NCBI GenBank assembly: GCA_017609465.1
Contig: JAFCDX010000003.1
Span: 1-46,711 of the forward strand
Direction: 5' to 3'
Source: Candidatus Woesearchaeota archaeon
Lineage (GTDB): Archaea; Nanobdellota; Nanobdellia; SCGC-AAA011-G17; JAFCDX01
Length of the DNA stretch: 46,711 nt
How positions within the stretch are numbered: the stretch's first letter is position 1; every line of letters starts with the position of its first letter. Positions 18,788-28,261 of the stretch are shown here, in pieces. The position numbers and the translations under genes are program-made. The notes under the pieces were generated by a model. That model was given only the letters and a program-made list of their open reading frames with translations, was not told where the DNA came from and searched no databases.

Positions 18788-19909
18788 TTATAGATTAATC
18801 AAATTATATGCTATACCTCCTATCAATATTATTGCAATAAGTATTTTTATCAAAACATTCCTGCTCATTTTATACTCTGGATTTCTGTCTCCTTTTTTAA
18901 TAAAGAAAGTCATTCCCAACACTAGCAGTCCTATTAAACCTCCAGCAAGAAATCCTGCAACATTCAATACTGACGTGAAATTAGCTGTGTTTCTTAGTAA
19001 TAAAAATAACAATAAAGGAACTATAGTTGCAAGAAGGAATGAAATGAATTTGTTTAATTTGAAATCATAATGGAATACTCCTTTTAATGCAAGTGATATT
19101 GCAAGGAATGATGTGAACATAGCAAACACCGCAAATAAATTACCTAGGAATAATGCTGATTTTCCCAATAGTTCTCCAAGACCAACAGTAGCTATTGGTG
19201 TTGTCTGCAAACCAGTAATTCCTACAACAACAAATGCAAATATTGAATATATTATAATTGGGATTATGCTTCCTATTATTATTGCTTTTTTGAAATCCTT
19301 TCTGTTTTTCCCAAGAACTTCCCTTACTTCAGGAACAGCAACCAGCCCCAAAAATGCGAAAATAACAACACCATAAGGTATTCCAATACTTAAAATATTA
19401 AATTCCATCAAATTAGAAATGTCTATATGATTAAAGGATATTAAAGCCAAGACAATAACAATCAATATCATTCCAAAAGTTGCAATTAATTCTGAAAAAG
19501 AAGTTCCCTTTATCCCAATATAAACTATGGAAGATGCTATTACAAAAAATATAAAACTCCAAATCAAGGGGGGAAAACCAAATAAAACACTTAATACTTC
19601 TCCTTCACCTATAAGATAAGCCACTAATGCACCATAATCAACTATTAAAGTAGAGAAAAACATTGTAGCTCTTCCCTTAAAACCAAGATATTTATCTGCA
19701 TATCCTGTAAGTTGATGTTTCTTTTTTGTTCTAAGAACAATCTCTCCAAGATATAGATTAAGAATCATTATCATCACTCCAAGAAATAAAATATCCAGTA
19801 ATCCTGTAAGAAAACCTGCTCGTGCAACAACATAAGGTATTCCTAAGATCCCTGCCCCTATAACACAGCCAGTCAAAACTGCTGATGCTCTTATTACCTC
19901 TTTTTTCAT
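18788..19909 (-). CDS. Amino acid permease (aromatic amino acid / AAAP-like)
   Basis: VLTGCVIGAGILGIPYVVARAGF signature and about 11 TM segments. Confidence 0.82.
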   Translation of the reverse strand: MKKEVIRASAVLTGCVIGAGILGIPYVVARAGFLTGLLDILFLGVMIMILNLYLGEIVLRTKKKHQLTGYADKYLGFKGRATMFFSTLIVDYGALVAYLIGEGEVLSVLFGFPPLIWSFIFFVIASSIVYIGIKGTSFSELIATFGMILIVIVLALISFNHIDISNLMEFNILSIGIPYGVVIFAFLGLVAVPEVREVLGKNRKDFKKAIIIGSIIPIIIYSIFAFVVVGITGLQTTPIATVGLGELLGKSALFLGNLFAVFAMFTSFLAISLALKGVFHYDFKLNKFISFLLATIVPLLLFLLLRNTANFTSVLNVAGFLAGGLIGLLVLGMTFFIKKGDRNPEYKMSRNVLIKILIAIILIGGIAYNLINL

Positions 19910-19946
19910 GATTATTAAAGAATTTTATTTACTTTTAAATATTTTG

Positions 19947-20174
19947 TTATCTAGCCCAAATAAATCTATCATCTTTTACAACTTTTCTTATCTTGTGAAG
20001 AGGGATATTAATTTCTTTTCCATTTTTTTCAATAAACAAATTTAAAGAATCAACTTTTAATATTTTTTCAAAGCCTGTTTCTTTTTTAATTCCATCTATA
20101 TAAACTATTTTATAATCTTGGGGACGTTTATCTTCTTTTATCTTATTTAATATTTCTATTAATTCTTGTATCAT
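19947..20174 (-). CDS. MJ1316-domain (DUF504/UPF0248) protein
   Basis: DYKIVYIDGIK...INIPLHKIRKVVKDDRFIWAR matches the conserved PLHRIR...WxR ending. Confidence 0.7.
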   Translation of the reverse strand: MIQELIEILNKIKEDKRPQDYKIVYIDGIKKETGFEKILKVDSLNLFIEKNGKEINIPLHKIRKVVKDDRFIWAR

Positions 20175-21412
20175 TTTAAGAAATCTTCTTCGTATAATAA
20201 TCTATCTTTTATTTCGCCCCTTAGGTTGTCGTTTATCATATATTTTGCCTTGTCCTTTTTGAAATTTCCCAATAACCATGAAAGTTTTATATAGGCGGTT
20301 TCAGAAAGCATGTCTTCTCCAGATATGACTCCCGCTTTTATTAATTCTCTTCCCCTTCCATAAACATTCATGTTGATTTTTCCAAAAATGCATTGGGATG
20401 TCATTACTATAATAACTCCTTTTTTAACAAGTTTTTTTATTTCATTTATCAGGTCTTTTGAAACATGACCAAGTCCTGTTCCTTCCAATATTATTCCTTT
20501 ATAACTTTCTAAAACAGATAATAATTTTGGATCCATTTCAGGATAGAATTTTATTAAAGCTACTTTTTTCTCAAATTTATTTTTAGTTATTAATTTTTCA
20601 CTTGAATTATCAAATTTAGTATTATCTATTTCTCTTGTCTTGTAATCTATCTTTGCTATTGGTTTTTCATTAATTGATTTAAATGCATCTCTTCTTGAAG
20701 TATGCATTTTTCTTGTCTTGCATGGATTTAATATATTACATAAAGTGTCTGAGGAAGAATCATGCATGCATATTGCAACACCTTTATAGTTTGTTTTTGC
20801 TATGAATTCTGCAGCACATATCAAATTCATTGCAGAATCAGTACTTCCTCTATCAGAACTTCTTTGTGATCCTACAAAAATAACAGGGATTGGTAGATTT
20901 TCAAATATGAAAGACAATGCAGCTGAAGTGTACCCCATTGTATCTGTTCCGTGGGTTATTATTATTCCATCAACCTTATTCACATTATTTTTAATTTTAT
21001 CTGCTAGTTTAACATAATTTGAGAAATTCATATCTTCAGATAATATGTTAAATACCAACTCTGATTTTATATTTGCTATTTTATTTAATTCTGGAAACAT
21101 ATCCAATATTTCTTCTTCAGAAAAGCTTGGTGAAACTCCTCCTGTTGTATAATCAACCTTTGATGCTAATGTTCCTCCAGTATGCAATATGATAATTTTC
21201 TTTAATTTGTTATTTGATTTTATTTTTTTCTTTTTTTGTGTTTTCTTTTTTATTGATTTTAGTTTTTCAATCTTTTTTATTTTTGATTTCTTTAAAGGAA
21301 TATTATATCCTGAATCTAATTTTAATATCAAATCCTTTTCAGAAACAATATCTCCTTCAATCACATCAGAACCATACTTTATTCTTACTCTGTCACCTTT
21401 TTTTAATTTCAT
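20171..21412 (-). CDS. gatD: Glutamyl-tRNA(Gln) amidotransferase subunit D (asparaginase-like)
   Basis: N-terminal GDRVRIKYGSDVIEGDIV, ILHTGGTLASKVDYTTGGVSPSFS, VDGIIITHGTDTMGYTSAALSF. Confidence 0.95.
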   Translation of the reverse strand: MKLKKGDRVRIKYGSDVIEGDIVSEKDLILKLDSGYNIPLKKSKIKKIEKLKSIKKKTQKKKKIKSNNKLKKIIILHTGGTLASKVDYTTGGVSPSFSEEEILDMFPELNKIANIKSELVFNILSEDMNFSNYVKLADKIKNNVNKVDGIIITHGTDTMGYTSAALSFIFENLPIPVIFVGSQRSSDRGSTDSAMNLICAAEFIAKTNYKGVAICMHDSSSDTLCNILNPCKTRKMHTSRRDAFKSINEKPIAKIDYKTREIDNTKFDNSSEKLITKNKFEKKVALIKFYPEMDPKLLSVLESYKGIILEGTGLGHVSKDLINEIKKLVKKGVIIVMTSQCIFGKINMNVYGRGRELIKAGVISGEDMLSETAYIKLSWLLGNFKKDKAKYMINDNLRGEIKDRLLYEEDFLK

Positions 21413-21434
21413 TTTTAAAAATCAAAGAAATTAA

Positions 21435-21490
21435 TTAAATAATATTTATATAATGTAAAATATATATTAGAGTTAAATAATGTTTATATA
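21435..21490 (+). repeat. Imperfect 18-bp direct repeat with TTTATATA TATA boxes (candidate tandem promoters for ftsZ)
   Basis: TTAAATAATATTTATATA (21435-21452) and TTAAATAATGTTTATATA (21473-21490), one mismatch. Confidence 0.6.
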
Positions 21491-21512
21491 CAATAAAGAA
21501 ATAATTTAAATA

Positions 21513-21647
21513 GTTAACTTTAATTTGGGCGTTAAAGTTGAACTAATTTGGGCATGTATTTTAGTTCTAGTTTGAAGAGTATTTTGGGTATTAACTCTTT
21601 CTAAAGTGTAGTATGCATATTTAATATAAAAATATTATTATACTACA
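21513..21647 (+). promoter_or_regulatory. Structured ftsZ 5' region: three hairpins with TTTGGG in the loop plus a fourth AT-rich hairpin
   Basis: AACTTTAA-TTTGGGCG-TTAAAGTT (21516-21539); GAACTAA-TTTGGGCATGTATT-TTAGTTC (21540-21567); AAGAGT-ATTTTGGGTATTA-ACTCTT (21575-21599); TGTAGTAT..ATACTACA (21607-21647). Confidence 0.55.
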
Positions 21648-21686
21648 ACATATATATTCAAAAACAAACTAAAAGGGGGTAATAAA

Positions 21687-22775
21687 ATGGAGTTTTTGAT
21701 GCAAGATGCACTGAAAAATGCAGAATCAAACAATGCTGAAGACCTAAAAGTAGGTCAAGCAAACATAAAAGTATTTGGTGTAGGTGGAGGCGGTGGAAAT
21801 GCTGCCAGCTGGTTACACAAAAAAGGAATTAATGGTGCTGAGGTTATTATATGCAATACTGATAAACAGCACTTGGATATATGTTCTGCTGATCAAAAAA
21901 TATTGATTGGTAAGGAACTAACAAGAGGATTGGGCTGTGGAGGATACTTTGAAAAAGGTAAAGAAGCAGCTAAGGAAAGCATTCAGGAAATAAGAAATGC
22001 ACTAAAAGACGTAGATATGATATTTATATGTGCTGGAATGGGAGGAGGAACCGGTACTGGTGCGGCCCCTGTTATAGCAAAAATAGCAAAAGAAATGGGC
22101 GCTATAGTAATTGGTAGCGTAACAATGCCATTTAATATTGAAAGAGCAAGGATTGATAAAGCTGAATTTGGATTACAGCAATTAAGACAAGAATCAGACA
22201 CAGTTATCGTAGTTGACAATAATAAATTAGTTCAAATTGCAGGAAACTTACCTATTGAACAAGCATTTGCAGTAGCAAATGAGCTTATTAGTACAATGAT
22301 TAAAGGAATAGTTGAAACAATTGCATTGCCATCTTTAGTTAACTTGGATTATGCAGATGTCCAGACAATAATGAGCAATGGAGATGTATCTGTTATTGGT
22401 ATAGGAGAATCTGCATCAGAAAATAGGGTTGAAGAAGCCACGAGAAGAGCACTTACAAATCCATTATTGGAAGTTGATTATAGAGGTGCATCTGGTGCTC
22501 TGATACATGTAGCTGGTGGAAATGATCTAAGATTAGAAGAAGTTACCCAAATTGGTGAAATGGTAACATCAACTTTGGACTTGGATGCAAACATAATATG
22601 GGGTTCAAGAATTGAACCAAGTATGGAAGGAAAACTAAGAGTTATGACAATAATAACAGGAGTTAACTCTCCATATGTGCTTGGAAAAACAAGTCCAAAA
22701 ACAAAACAGCAAGAAGCTCAGAAAATGAGTAATGAGCTTGGAATAGAAATGGTTGGAGGCCAAGGATTTGCTTAA
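21687..22775 (+). CDS. ftsZ: Cell division protein FtsZ
   Basis: [33 protein letters not shown]; tubulin signature [17 protein letters not shown]-like GGGGG upstream. Confidence 0.97.
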   Translation: MEFLMQDALKNAESNNAEDLKVGQANIKVFGVGGGGGNAASWLHKKGINGAEVIICNTDKQHLDICSADQKILIGKELTRGLGCGGYFEKGKEAAKESIQEIRNALKDVDMIFICAGMGGGTGTGAAPVIAKIAKEMGAIVIGSVTMPFNIERARIDKAEFGLQQLRQESDTVIVVDNNKLVQIAGNLPIEQAFAVANELISTMIKGIVETIALPSLVNLDYADVQTIMSNGDVSVIGIGESASENRVEEATRRALTNPLLEVDYRGASGALIHVAGGNDLRLEEVTQIGEMVTSTLDLDANIIWGSRIEPSMEGKLRVMTIITGVNSPYVLGKTSPKTKQQEAQKMSNELGIEMVGGQGFA

Positions 22776-22809
22776 ATGAAACATTGGCAAAAAAAACTCC
22801 AAAAATCAT

Positions 22810-22828
22810 AGTTTTTCGTAAAGAAAAA
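22810..22828 (+). repeat. Inverted repeat GTTTTTC-GTAAA-GAAAAAC downstream of ftsZ
   Basis: 7-bp perfect arms, 5-nt loop. Confidence 0.5.
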
Positions 22829-22846
22829 CCCCCTTAACGCCTCGTT

Positions 22847-22876
22847 TGCTAATGCTTCGGCATTAGCTTTTTTTTT
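22847..22876 (+). terminator. Intrinsic-type terminator for ftsZ: GCTAATGC-TTCG-GCATTAGC + poly-T
   Basis: 8-bp perfect stem, UUCG tetraloop, then a T run; lies between convergent ftsZ and ftsY. Confidence 0.85.
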
Positions 22877-22896
22877 CTTTTTTTAACTTATTAATA

Positions 22897-23904
22897 TCAA
22901 ATTCCTAAATTATCCAGAACATCTTTTTTATCAAATATTTTCAAATCAGAATAATTTTGTCCTTTTCCTATAAATAGAATAGGTTTCTTGGTAACATAAG
23001 AAATACTCAATGGAGCTCCACCTTTGTCATCAACATCAAATTTAGTCAAAATAATACCATCAATATCTATTGAATCATCAAATTTTTGAGCTTGATTAAC
23101 AGCGTCATTTCCAGTAATAGATTCTCCAACAAAAATCTTCATATCAGGATTTGCAACTCTTACTATTTTTTTCATCTCTTCCTGAAGATTTACATTAGAA
23201 TGCATTCTTCCTGCAGTATCAATAAGAACAACATCAAGATTCTTTGACTCTGCATGCTTTATTCCATCAAAAGCAACAGCAGCAGGATCTGCCCCATAAT
23301 CATGCTTTATAACTTTCACACCCAATTTTTTCCCATGCTCTTCCAGTTGCTGTATAGCAGCAGCTCTCCAAGTATCTGCAGCAACCATCACAGAAGTCAT
23401 GTTTTTTTCCTTAAGTAAATTTGCTATCTTTGCTATTGTTGTTGTTTTTCCAGAACCATTAATCCCTACAAACAATATAACAAAAGGCTTTTTTGATTCT
23501 ATTTTTTTCAATATATCTATATTTTCGATAAACAAATCATCAATGGTTTCTTTTAACGAGTCTAATATTATATTCCCTACTTTTTTTCTTTCTATTGGTT
23601 TGTCAACTATTTTTTCCTTTAAATCAGATTTTATTTTATCTATGACTTCAACAGAAACATTATTTTCCAATAAAGCTATTTCCAAATCCCAGAAAATATC
23701 ATCAAACTTTTTGTCGGAAATCCTTTTTGTTGTTATTTTTTCTTTTATTACTTTACTAATCTTTTTCTTTTCTTTAACAGGCTCTTCAGAAGGTTTTTTT
23801 TCTTCTTCCACAGACTTTTCAACTATTTCTTCTGGAGTTTCCTCTACCTGTTTTGTTATTTTACTTACAGCATTCTTTAATTTTTCTCTTAGTGACTTAA
23901 ACAT
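22897..23904 (-). CDS. ftsY: Signal recognition particle receptor FtsY
   Basis: FVGINGSGKTTTIAKIANLLK, AADTWRAAAIQQLEEHGKKLGVKVI, VLIDTAGRMHSNVNLQEEM, TKFDVDDKGGAPLS. Confidence 0.96.
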   Translation of the reverse strand: MFKSLREKLKNAVSKITKQVEETPEEIVEKSVEEEKKPSEEPVKEKKKISKVIKEKITTKRISDKKFDDIFWDLEIALLENNVSVEVIDKIKSDLKEKIVDKPIERKKVGNIILDSLKETIDDLFIENIDILKKIESKKPFVILFVGINGSGKTTTIAKIANLLKEKNMTSVMVAADTWRAAAIQQLEEHGKKLGVKVIKHDYGADPAAVAFDGIKHAESKNLDVVLIDTAGRMHSNVNLQEEMKKIVRVANPDMKIFVGESITGNDAVNQAQKFDDSIDIDGIILTKFDVDDKGGAPLSISYVTKKPILFIGKGQNYSDLKIFDKKDVLDNLGI

Positions 23905-23926
23905 AATTAAGTTTTAGAAAGAACAT

Positions 23927-24547
23927 TTAAAAACCTTTCTTTAGTATCTTCCTTACTTCTTCAAACCTATTTTCTTCAAGTAATTCAGATGGATTTCTTA
24001 CAATCTCGTGTTTTGGCATTTTCTTTGGCTTTGATATTTCTGTTTTTACTTTCTTTTTTATCTTCTTCTTAACTTCCTTTTTTATCTTGCTCTTTTCTCT
24101 GGCTTTTATCAATCTCTCTTTTATTTTCTTAATCTTGTTTTCTGGTTTTTTTACTTTATTCATAATCTCTTTTTTGTAAAGGTCCTTGTAAAATGACAGT
24201 TTTGTTTCAGAATATTCTATCAATCTTTTCTTGTTAGGCATGTTTTTTTTCAAGTAATCAAGAATATAAGATATTCTAGAAAAAGTATCAGGAACCCTAT
24301 TAAACATCTTATTTTGTATAAGAGTGTAAGATTCCTTAAGTTTCATCAAGAGAATTAACTGTCTTTCTAAATCATCCATAAGATTCTGGACATTTTCCTT
24401 TTTATTTGAAGATAACTTATTGTATTGTCTTTTTACCTTTGGATATAAAACAAGAGCCTTGTCAAATTTCCCTTTTCCAATTAATTCATTGGAATCATTT
24501 ATCAAATCATAAAATTTCCTCAAAGGAGTTGGTTTTTTAAAAAACAT
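23927..24547 (-). CDS. Hypothetical coiled-coil/Lys-rich protein upstream of ftsY
   Basis: 206-aa ORF with helical N-terminus and Lys-rich C-terminal half; 22 bp upstream of ftsY, same strand. Confidence 0.6.
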   Translation of the reverse strand: MFFKKPTPLRKFYDLINDSNELIGKGKFDKALVLYPKVKRQYNKLSSNKKENVQNLMDDLERQLILLMKLKESYTLIQNKMFNRVPDTFSRISYILDYLKKNMPNKKRLIEYSETKLSFYKDLYKKEIMNKVKKPENKIKKIKERLIKAREKSKIKKEVKKKIKKKVKTEISKPKKMPKHEIVRNPSELLEENRFEEVRKILKKGF

Positions 24548-24618
24548 GTATATAATATTAGAATTTTATTTAAATATCTTTTGATTAAATTTAAATACTA
24601 ATTTTTATCTTTAAATAT

Positions 24619-24903
24619 ATGAAAAATTTGTTCATAGTATTAATTACATTATTATTTGTAAGTGCAGGATGTTTGCAACAGAGTAATGATATAATATGTG
24701 AATCGGATTCTGATTGCGTTCGTGCAGGATGCTCCGGGGAGATATGCGCTCAAAAAGAGAAAGCAGAGAATATTGTAACTCCCTGTGTATTTAAAGAAGA
24801 ATACGAATGTCTTGAATTAACTGAATGCTCCTGTAATGATAATGGATGCGAATGGGAAGAAAATCCAGAATATTTAAGTTGTCTTGAAGAAAAACGTCAA
24901 TGA
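24619..24903 (+). CDS. Small Cys-rich lipoprotein
   Basis: MKNLFIVLITLLFVSAGC lipobox-like signal followed by 10 or more Cys. Confidence 0.65.
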   Translation: MKNLFIVLITLLFVSAGCLQQSNDIICESDSDCVRAGCSGEICAQKEKAENIVTPCVFKEEYECLELTECSCNDNGCEWEENPEYLSCLEEKRQ

Positions 24904-27203
24904 TTTTTTTCAACATCAGCAAGATTATATCTTATTTCATCAACAACATCAGGATTAACTGAAATACTGTCTATCCCATTTCTAACCAAAAAGGCTGCAA
25001 ATTCCTTGTCAGAACCTGCCTGTCCACATAATGAACATTTTTTGTTATTTTCCTTAAATGATCTTATTATTCTTTTTATTGCTAATTTAACAGCATCATT
25101 TTTCTCATTGAAATAACCCATTTTTCCTAATCTTCCAGAATCTCTATCAACACCCAACACAAGCTGTGTTAAATCATTACTTCCAATACTACAACCAGTA
25201 ACATCTAATTTAGCAAAATCTTTTGCAAGCAAAGCAAAACTAGGAACTTCTGCCATTAAATAAACTTCAAAATTATCGCTTTTTTCTAATCCAGACTCTC
25301 TCATGATTTCAAGAACTTTTTTAACTTCTCCTGTTTTTCTTACAAAAGGAAGCATTACATGAACATTCTTGAACTCTTCTCTAACTTTTTTAATAGCTTC
25401 GCATTCAAGCTTAAATGCAGGTTTAAACTCATCGCTGATATATCTGGATACTCCCCTAAATCCAATCATAGGATTGTCTTCATGGGGTTCAAATTCATCT
25501 CCCCCTTTCAAATTCCTGTATTCATTAGATTTAAAATCAGAAAATCTAACTATCAATGGTTTTGGATTTATAGCTGAAGCAACTTTTTTTATGTTTTCAT
25601 AAAGTCCGTTTATGTATTTTTCCTGCTGATTATTTTTTATCAAATATAACGGATGCTCTCCTATTTTTGAAGCAATTACAAATTCCAATCTCATCAATCC
25701 AATTCCATCAAAAAATAATTCTTTGTAATCATCAATTTCATCAGGAACTCCTAAATTCATGTAAATCTTTGTTTTGGTTTCCCTGAATTTATAATCTTTT
25801 TTAATCTCTTTTTTCTCCTGAATCTTTTGCTCCCCTCTGTATATTTTTCCATTGGTTCCATCAACAGTAACTATTTCTCCTTCTTTCAAATCTTTTGTAG
25901 AAGAAACAGTTCCAACAACAACAGGAATTCCCATTTCTCTTCCTACAATACTTGCATGACTGGTCATTCCGCCTTCGTCTGTAACTATTGCAGAAGCCTT
26001 TTGCATTGAAACAACGTAATCTGGATTTGTCATAACTGTAACTAAAATATCTCCTTCTTTTATTTTTGACAAGTCAGATACATCTTCCACTATTTTAACA
26101 ACACCTTTTCCAATTCCAGGGCTTGCCCCAAGACCTTCTAAAACAGGGTCAAGATTTATTTTGTCATGAACTCTAGCTTTTTCAACCTTGTTTATTGTTG
26201 TTACAGATCTTGATTGAACAATGTAAATTCTTCCATGCTCTAATGCAAATTCAATGTCCTGTGGTTTTCCCTTGTAAAGAGTTTCTATCTTTTTTCCAAA
26301 CTCTGCTAGTTTAATAATTTCATCGTCCTTTAATTTTTGCTCTTGTGATTTTTCCTCAGAAAGTGTTTTTTTTATCGTCCTTCTTAAAGTTTCATCTCTC
26401 ATATACATCCATTTTTGATTTCCTATTTTCTTGCTTTTAATTTTAAGTCCATTTTTATCAACAATGTAATGGTCTGGAGTTATCTGTCCACCAACTATAG
26501 CATCCCCAAGACCAAAACCAGCTTCAACTAGAATTTCTTCCTTATTGTTTGTTGCGGGGTTTATTGAAAACATAACTCCGGAAACTTCTGAATCAATCAT
26601 TTTTTGAACAACAACAGCAATCAATACTTTCTCATGCGGAAAATTATTTTTTTCCCTGTAATAAATAGCTCTTGCAGTATACAAAGAAGCCCAGCATCTC
26701 TGAACAGCCCTTACAATATTTTCCCCTCCTTTTATATTAAGGAAAGTTGCCTGCTGACCTGCAAATGAAGCCTCTGGCAAATCCTCTGCAGTTGCAGAAG
26801 AACGAACAGCAACCCAAGGCATGTCTCTTCCTGCTTTTATCATATCAAGGGCTTGTTTTGAAATATTTGAAATTGAGGAATCAACATTCATGTTATTGTA
26901 TGAAATTTTTATTTCGCTTGCAATATCTTCAGGAACTTCCTGATCAAGGATCATTTCCTGTATTTCTTTTGCAGTTTTTTCAAGTTTTTCAGTATCCTGT
27001 ATATCAATCTTATCTAATTTAGAAAATATTTTTTTGTTTAATCTTGTTGATTTAAGAAATTTTTCAAAAGCCTGTGCTGTAACAACAAAGCCTGGCGGTA
27101 TTGGCAATTTTGCATTATACATCTCACCAAGATTTGCAGCCTTACCACCAACAGTACCTACATCCTCTTTTTTTATGTCTTTAAACCAAGCAATATTACT
27201 CAT
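24897..27203 (-). CDS. ppsA: Phosphoenolpyruvate synthase
   Basis: VGGKAANLGEMYNAKLPIPPGFVVTAQAF, DEGGMTSHASIVGREMGIPVVVGT (phospho-His site), GSNDLTQLVLGVDRDS, CSLCGQAGS. Confidence 0.96.
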   Translation of the reverse strand: MSNIAWFKDIKKEDVGTVGGKAANLGEMYNAKLPIPPGFVVTAQAFEKFLKSTRLNKKIFSKLDKIDIQDTEKLEKTAKEIQEMILDQEVPEDIASEIKISYNNMNVDSSISNISKQALDMIKAGRDMPWVAVRSSATAEDLPEASFAGQQATFLNIKGGENIVRAVQRCWASLYTARAIYYREKNNFPHEKVLIAVVVQKMIDSEVSGVMFSINPATNNKEEILVEAGFGLGDAIVGGQITPDHYIVDKNGLKIKSKKIGNQKWMYMRDETLRRTIKKTLSEEKSQEQKLKDDEIIKLAEFGKKIETLYKGKPQDIEFALEHGRIYIVQSRSVTTINKVEKARVHDKINLDPVLEGLGASPGIGKGVVKIVEDVSDLSKIKEGDILVTVMTNPDYVVSMQKASAIVTDEGGMTSHASIVGREMGIPVVVGTVSSTKDLKEGEIVTVDGTNGKIYRGEQKIQEKKEIKKDYKFRETKTKIYMNLGVPDEIDDYKELFFDGIGLMRLEFVIASKIGEHPLYLIKNNQQEKYINGLYENIKKVASAINPKPLIVRFSDFKSNEYRNLKGGDEFEPHEDNPMIGFRGVSRYISDEFKPAFKLECEAIKKVREEFKNVHVMLPFVRKTGEVKKVLEIMRESGLEKSDNFEVYLMAEVPSFALLAKDFAKLDVTGCSIGSNDLTQLVLGVDRDSGRLGKMGYFNEKNDAVKLAIKRIIRSFKENNKKCSLCGQAGSDKEFAAFLVRNGIDSISVNPDVVDEIRYNLADVEKNH

Positions 27204-27242
27204 TAATATAAGAAAAATATGATTGTATTTAAACCTTTTTAA

Positions 27243-27767
27243 TTATTTTAGCTTTTCAACTTCAATAGAATACTTGCCAGGTAATCTTGGTATTGCTTTT
27301 TTCAAACTTCTTTCTGCTATGTTCTTTCCATTCTCATTTACACTTATTGTCAATAATGTTTTTCCTTTTTTCATTCTTGCTGCTCTTCCTATAGGCTTTC
27401 CAAAAGCGTGTGACATCCCAGTCTGCATCCTGTCTGCCCCAGCACCTGAAAGTAATTTGTTTTCCCTTAAAACATGATGAGGAAATGCTTTAATGACAAA
27501 ATAATAATCACTTATACCAATATCTTTCTGCAAAATTCTATTAACCATCTGCCTTACAGATTCAATTGAATTATGCCTTACATTCAAATTTTCTCTTGAA
27601 ACTAATTTTATTTTATACTTAAATTCCTTGTTAGGATTTCCGATATTGAACTTAACTATCTTGTGGTCTGGAACCGTTGGAATAAAGCTATATCTTTTGA
27701 ACTTGCTTTTTCTAGTGTAAGACCTAGTTAAATCCCTGTAACATGAACCTTTTCTTAAATTTGCCAT
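27243..27767 (-). CDS. rpl10e: Ribosomal protein L10e (uL16)
   Basis: MANLRKGSCYRDLTRSYTRKSKFKRYSFIPTVPDHKIVKFNIGNPNKEF. Confidence 0.93.
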   Translation of the reverse strand: MANLRKGSCYRDLTRSYTRKSKFKRYSFIPTVPDHKIVKFNIGNPNKEFKYKIKLVSRENLNVRHNSIESVRQMVNRILQKDIGISDYYFVIKAFPHHVLRENKLLSGAGADRMQTGMSHAFGKPIGRAARMKKGKTLLTISVNENGKNIAERSLKKAIPRLPGKYSIEVEKLK

Positions 27768-27768
27768 T

Positions 27769-27966
27769 TTATTTCTCCATTGATTCTGAAACTCTTCTTA
27801 CCAAATCTTTTATTATATTTGGATTATTTATTGCTGTTGTTCCAAAAGCAAAAGATATCCTTTGTTCTATTTGTTCTTCTGAAGTCATATCTCTATCAAA
27901 GCTTCCCATATAACTTAATATTGGTTTCTCATAAAATTTTTTTAATCCAGTATAATAATTTTCCAT
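27769..27966 (-). CDS. Hypothetical 65-aa protein between L35Ae and L10e
   Basis: Tightly packed in the ribosomal operon (1-nt gaps on both sides). Confidence 0.7.
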   Translation of the reverse strand: MENYYTGLKKFYEKPILSYMGSFDRDMTSEEQIEQRISFAFGTTAINNPNIIKDLVRRVSESMEK

Positions 27967-27967
27967 T

Positions 27968-28225
27968 TTATTCTATATTTACTTTTTTTCCTATTGATTG
28001 TCCTGGCAATCCGGGCTTGAAATAAGCTCTTACAGCTCCTTTATTACCGTGTATATTTGTTATTTTTCCTTCCATTTCCTTTCCAGAAGGAGATTTCCAT
28101 ACTATCTTTTTATCTATCAATTCTTTAGCTTTTTCCTTATCATTTATATTGCTAACTTTCACAATCATCTGGTTTACATTTTGAGTGTGTCTACCAATCC
28201 TATAATTAACAATAATACCTTCCAT
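27968..28225 (-). CDS. rpl35ae: Ribosomal protein L35Ae (eL33)
   Basis: NYRIGRHTQNVNQMIVKV...GKEMEGKITNIHGNKGAVRAYFKPGLPGQSIGKKV. Confidence 0.9.
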   Translation of the reverse strand: MEGIIVNYRIGRHTQNVNQMIVKVSNINDKEKAKELIDKKIVWKSPSGKEMEGKITNIHGNKGAVRAYFKPGLPGQSIGKKVNIE

Positions 28226-28261
28226 AAGAATTTCTAGAAATATGAGTATTTAAAAATGTTT

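Noticed and set aside
22776-22896. Possible small RNA (e.g. SRP RNA) between ftsZ and ftsY
   Set aside because: The region is about 120 bp and explained by terminator hairpins; no SRP RNA features recognised.
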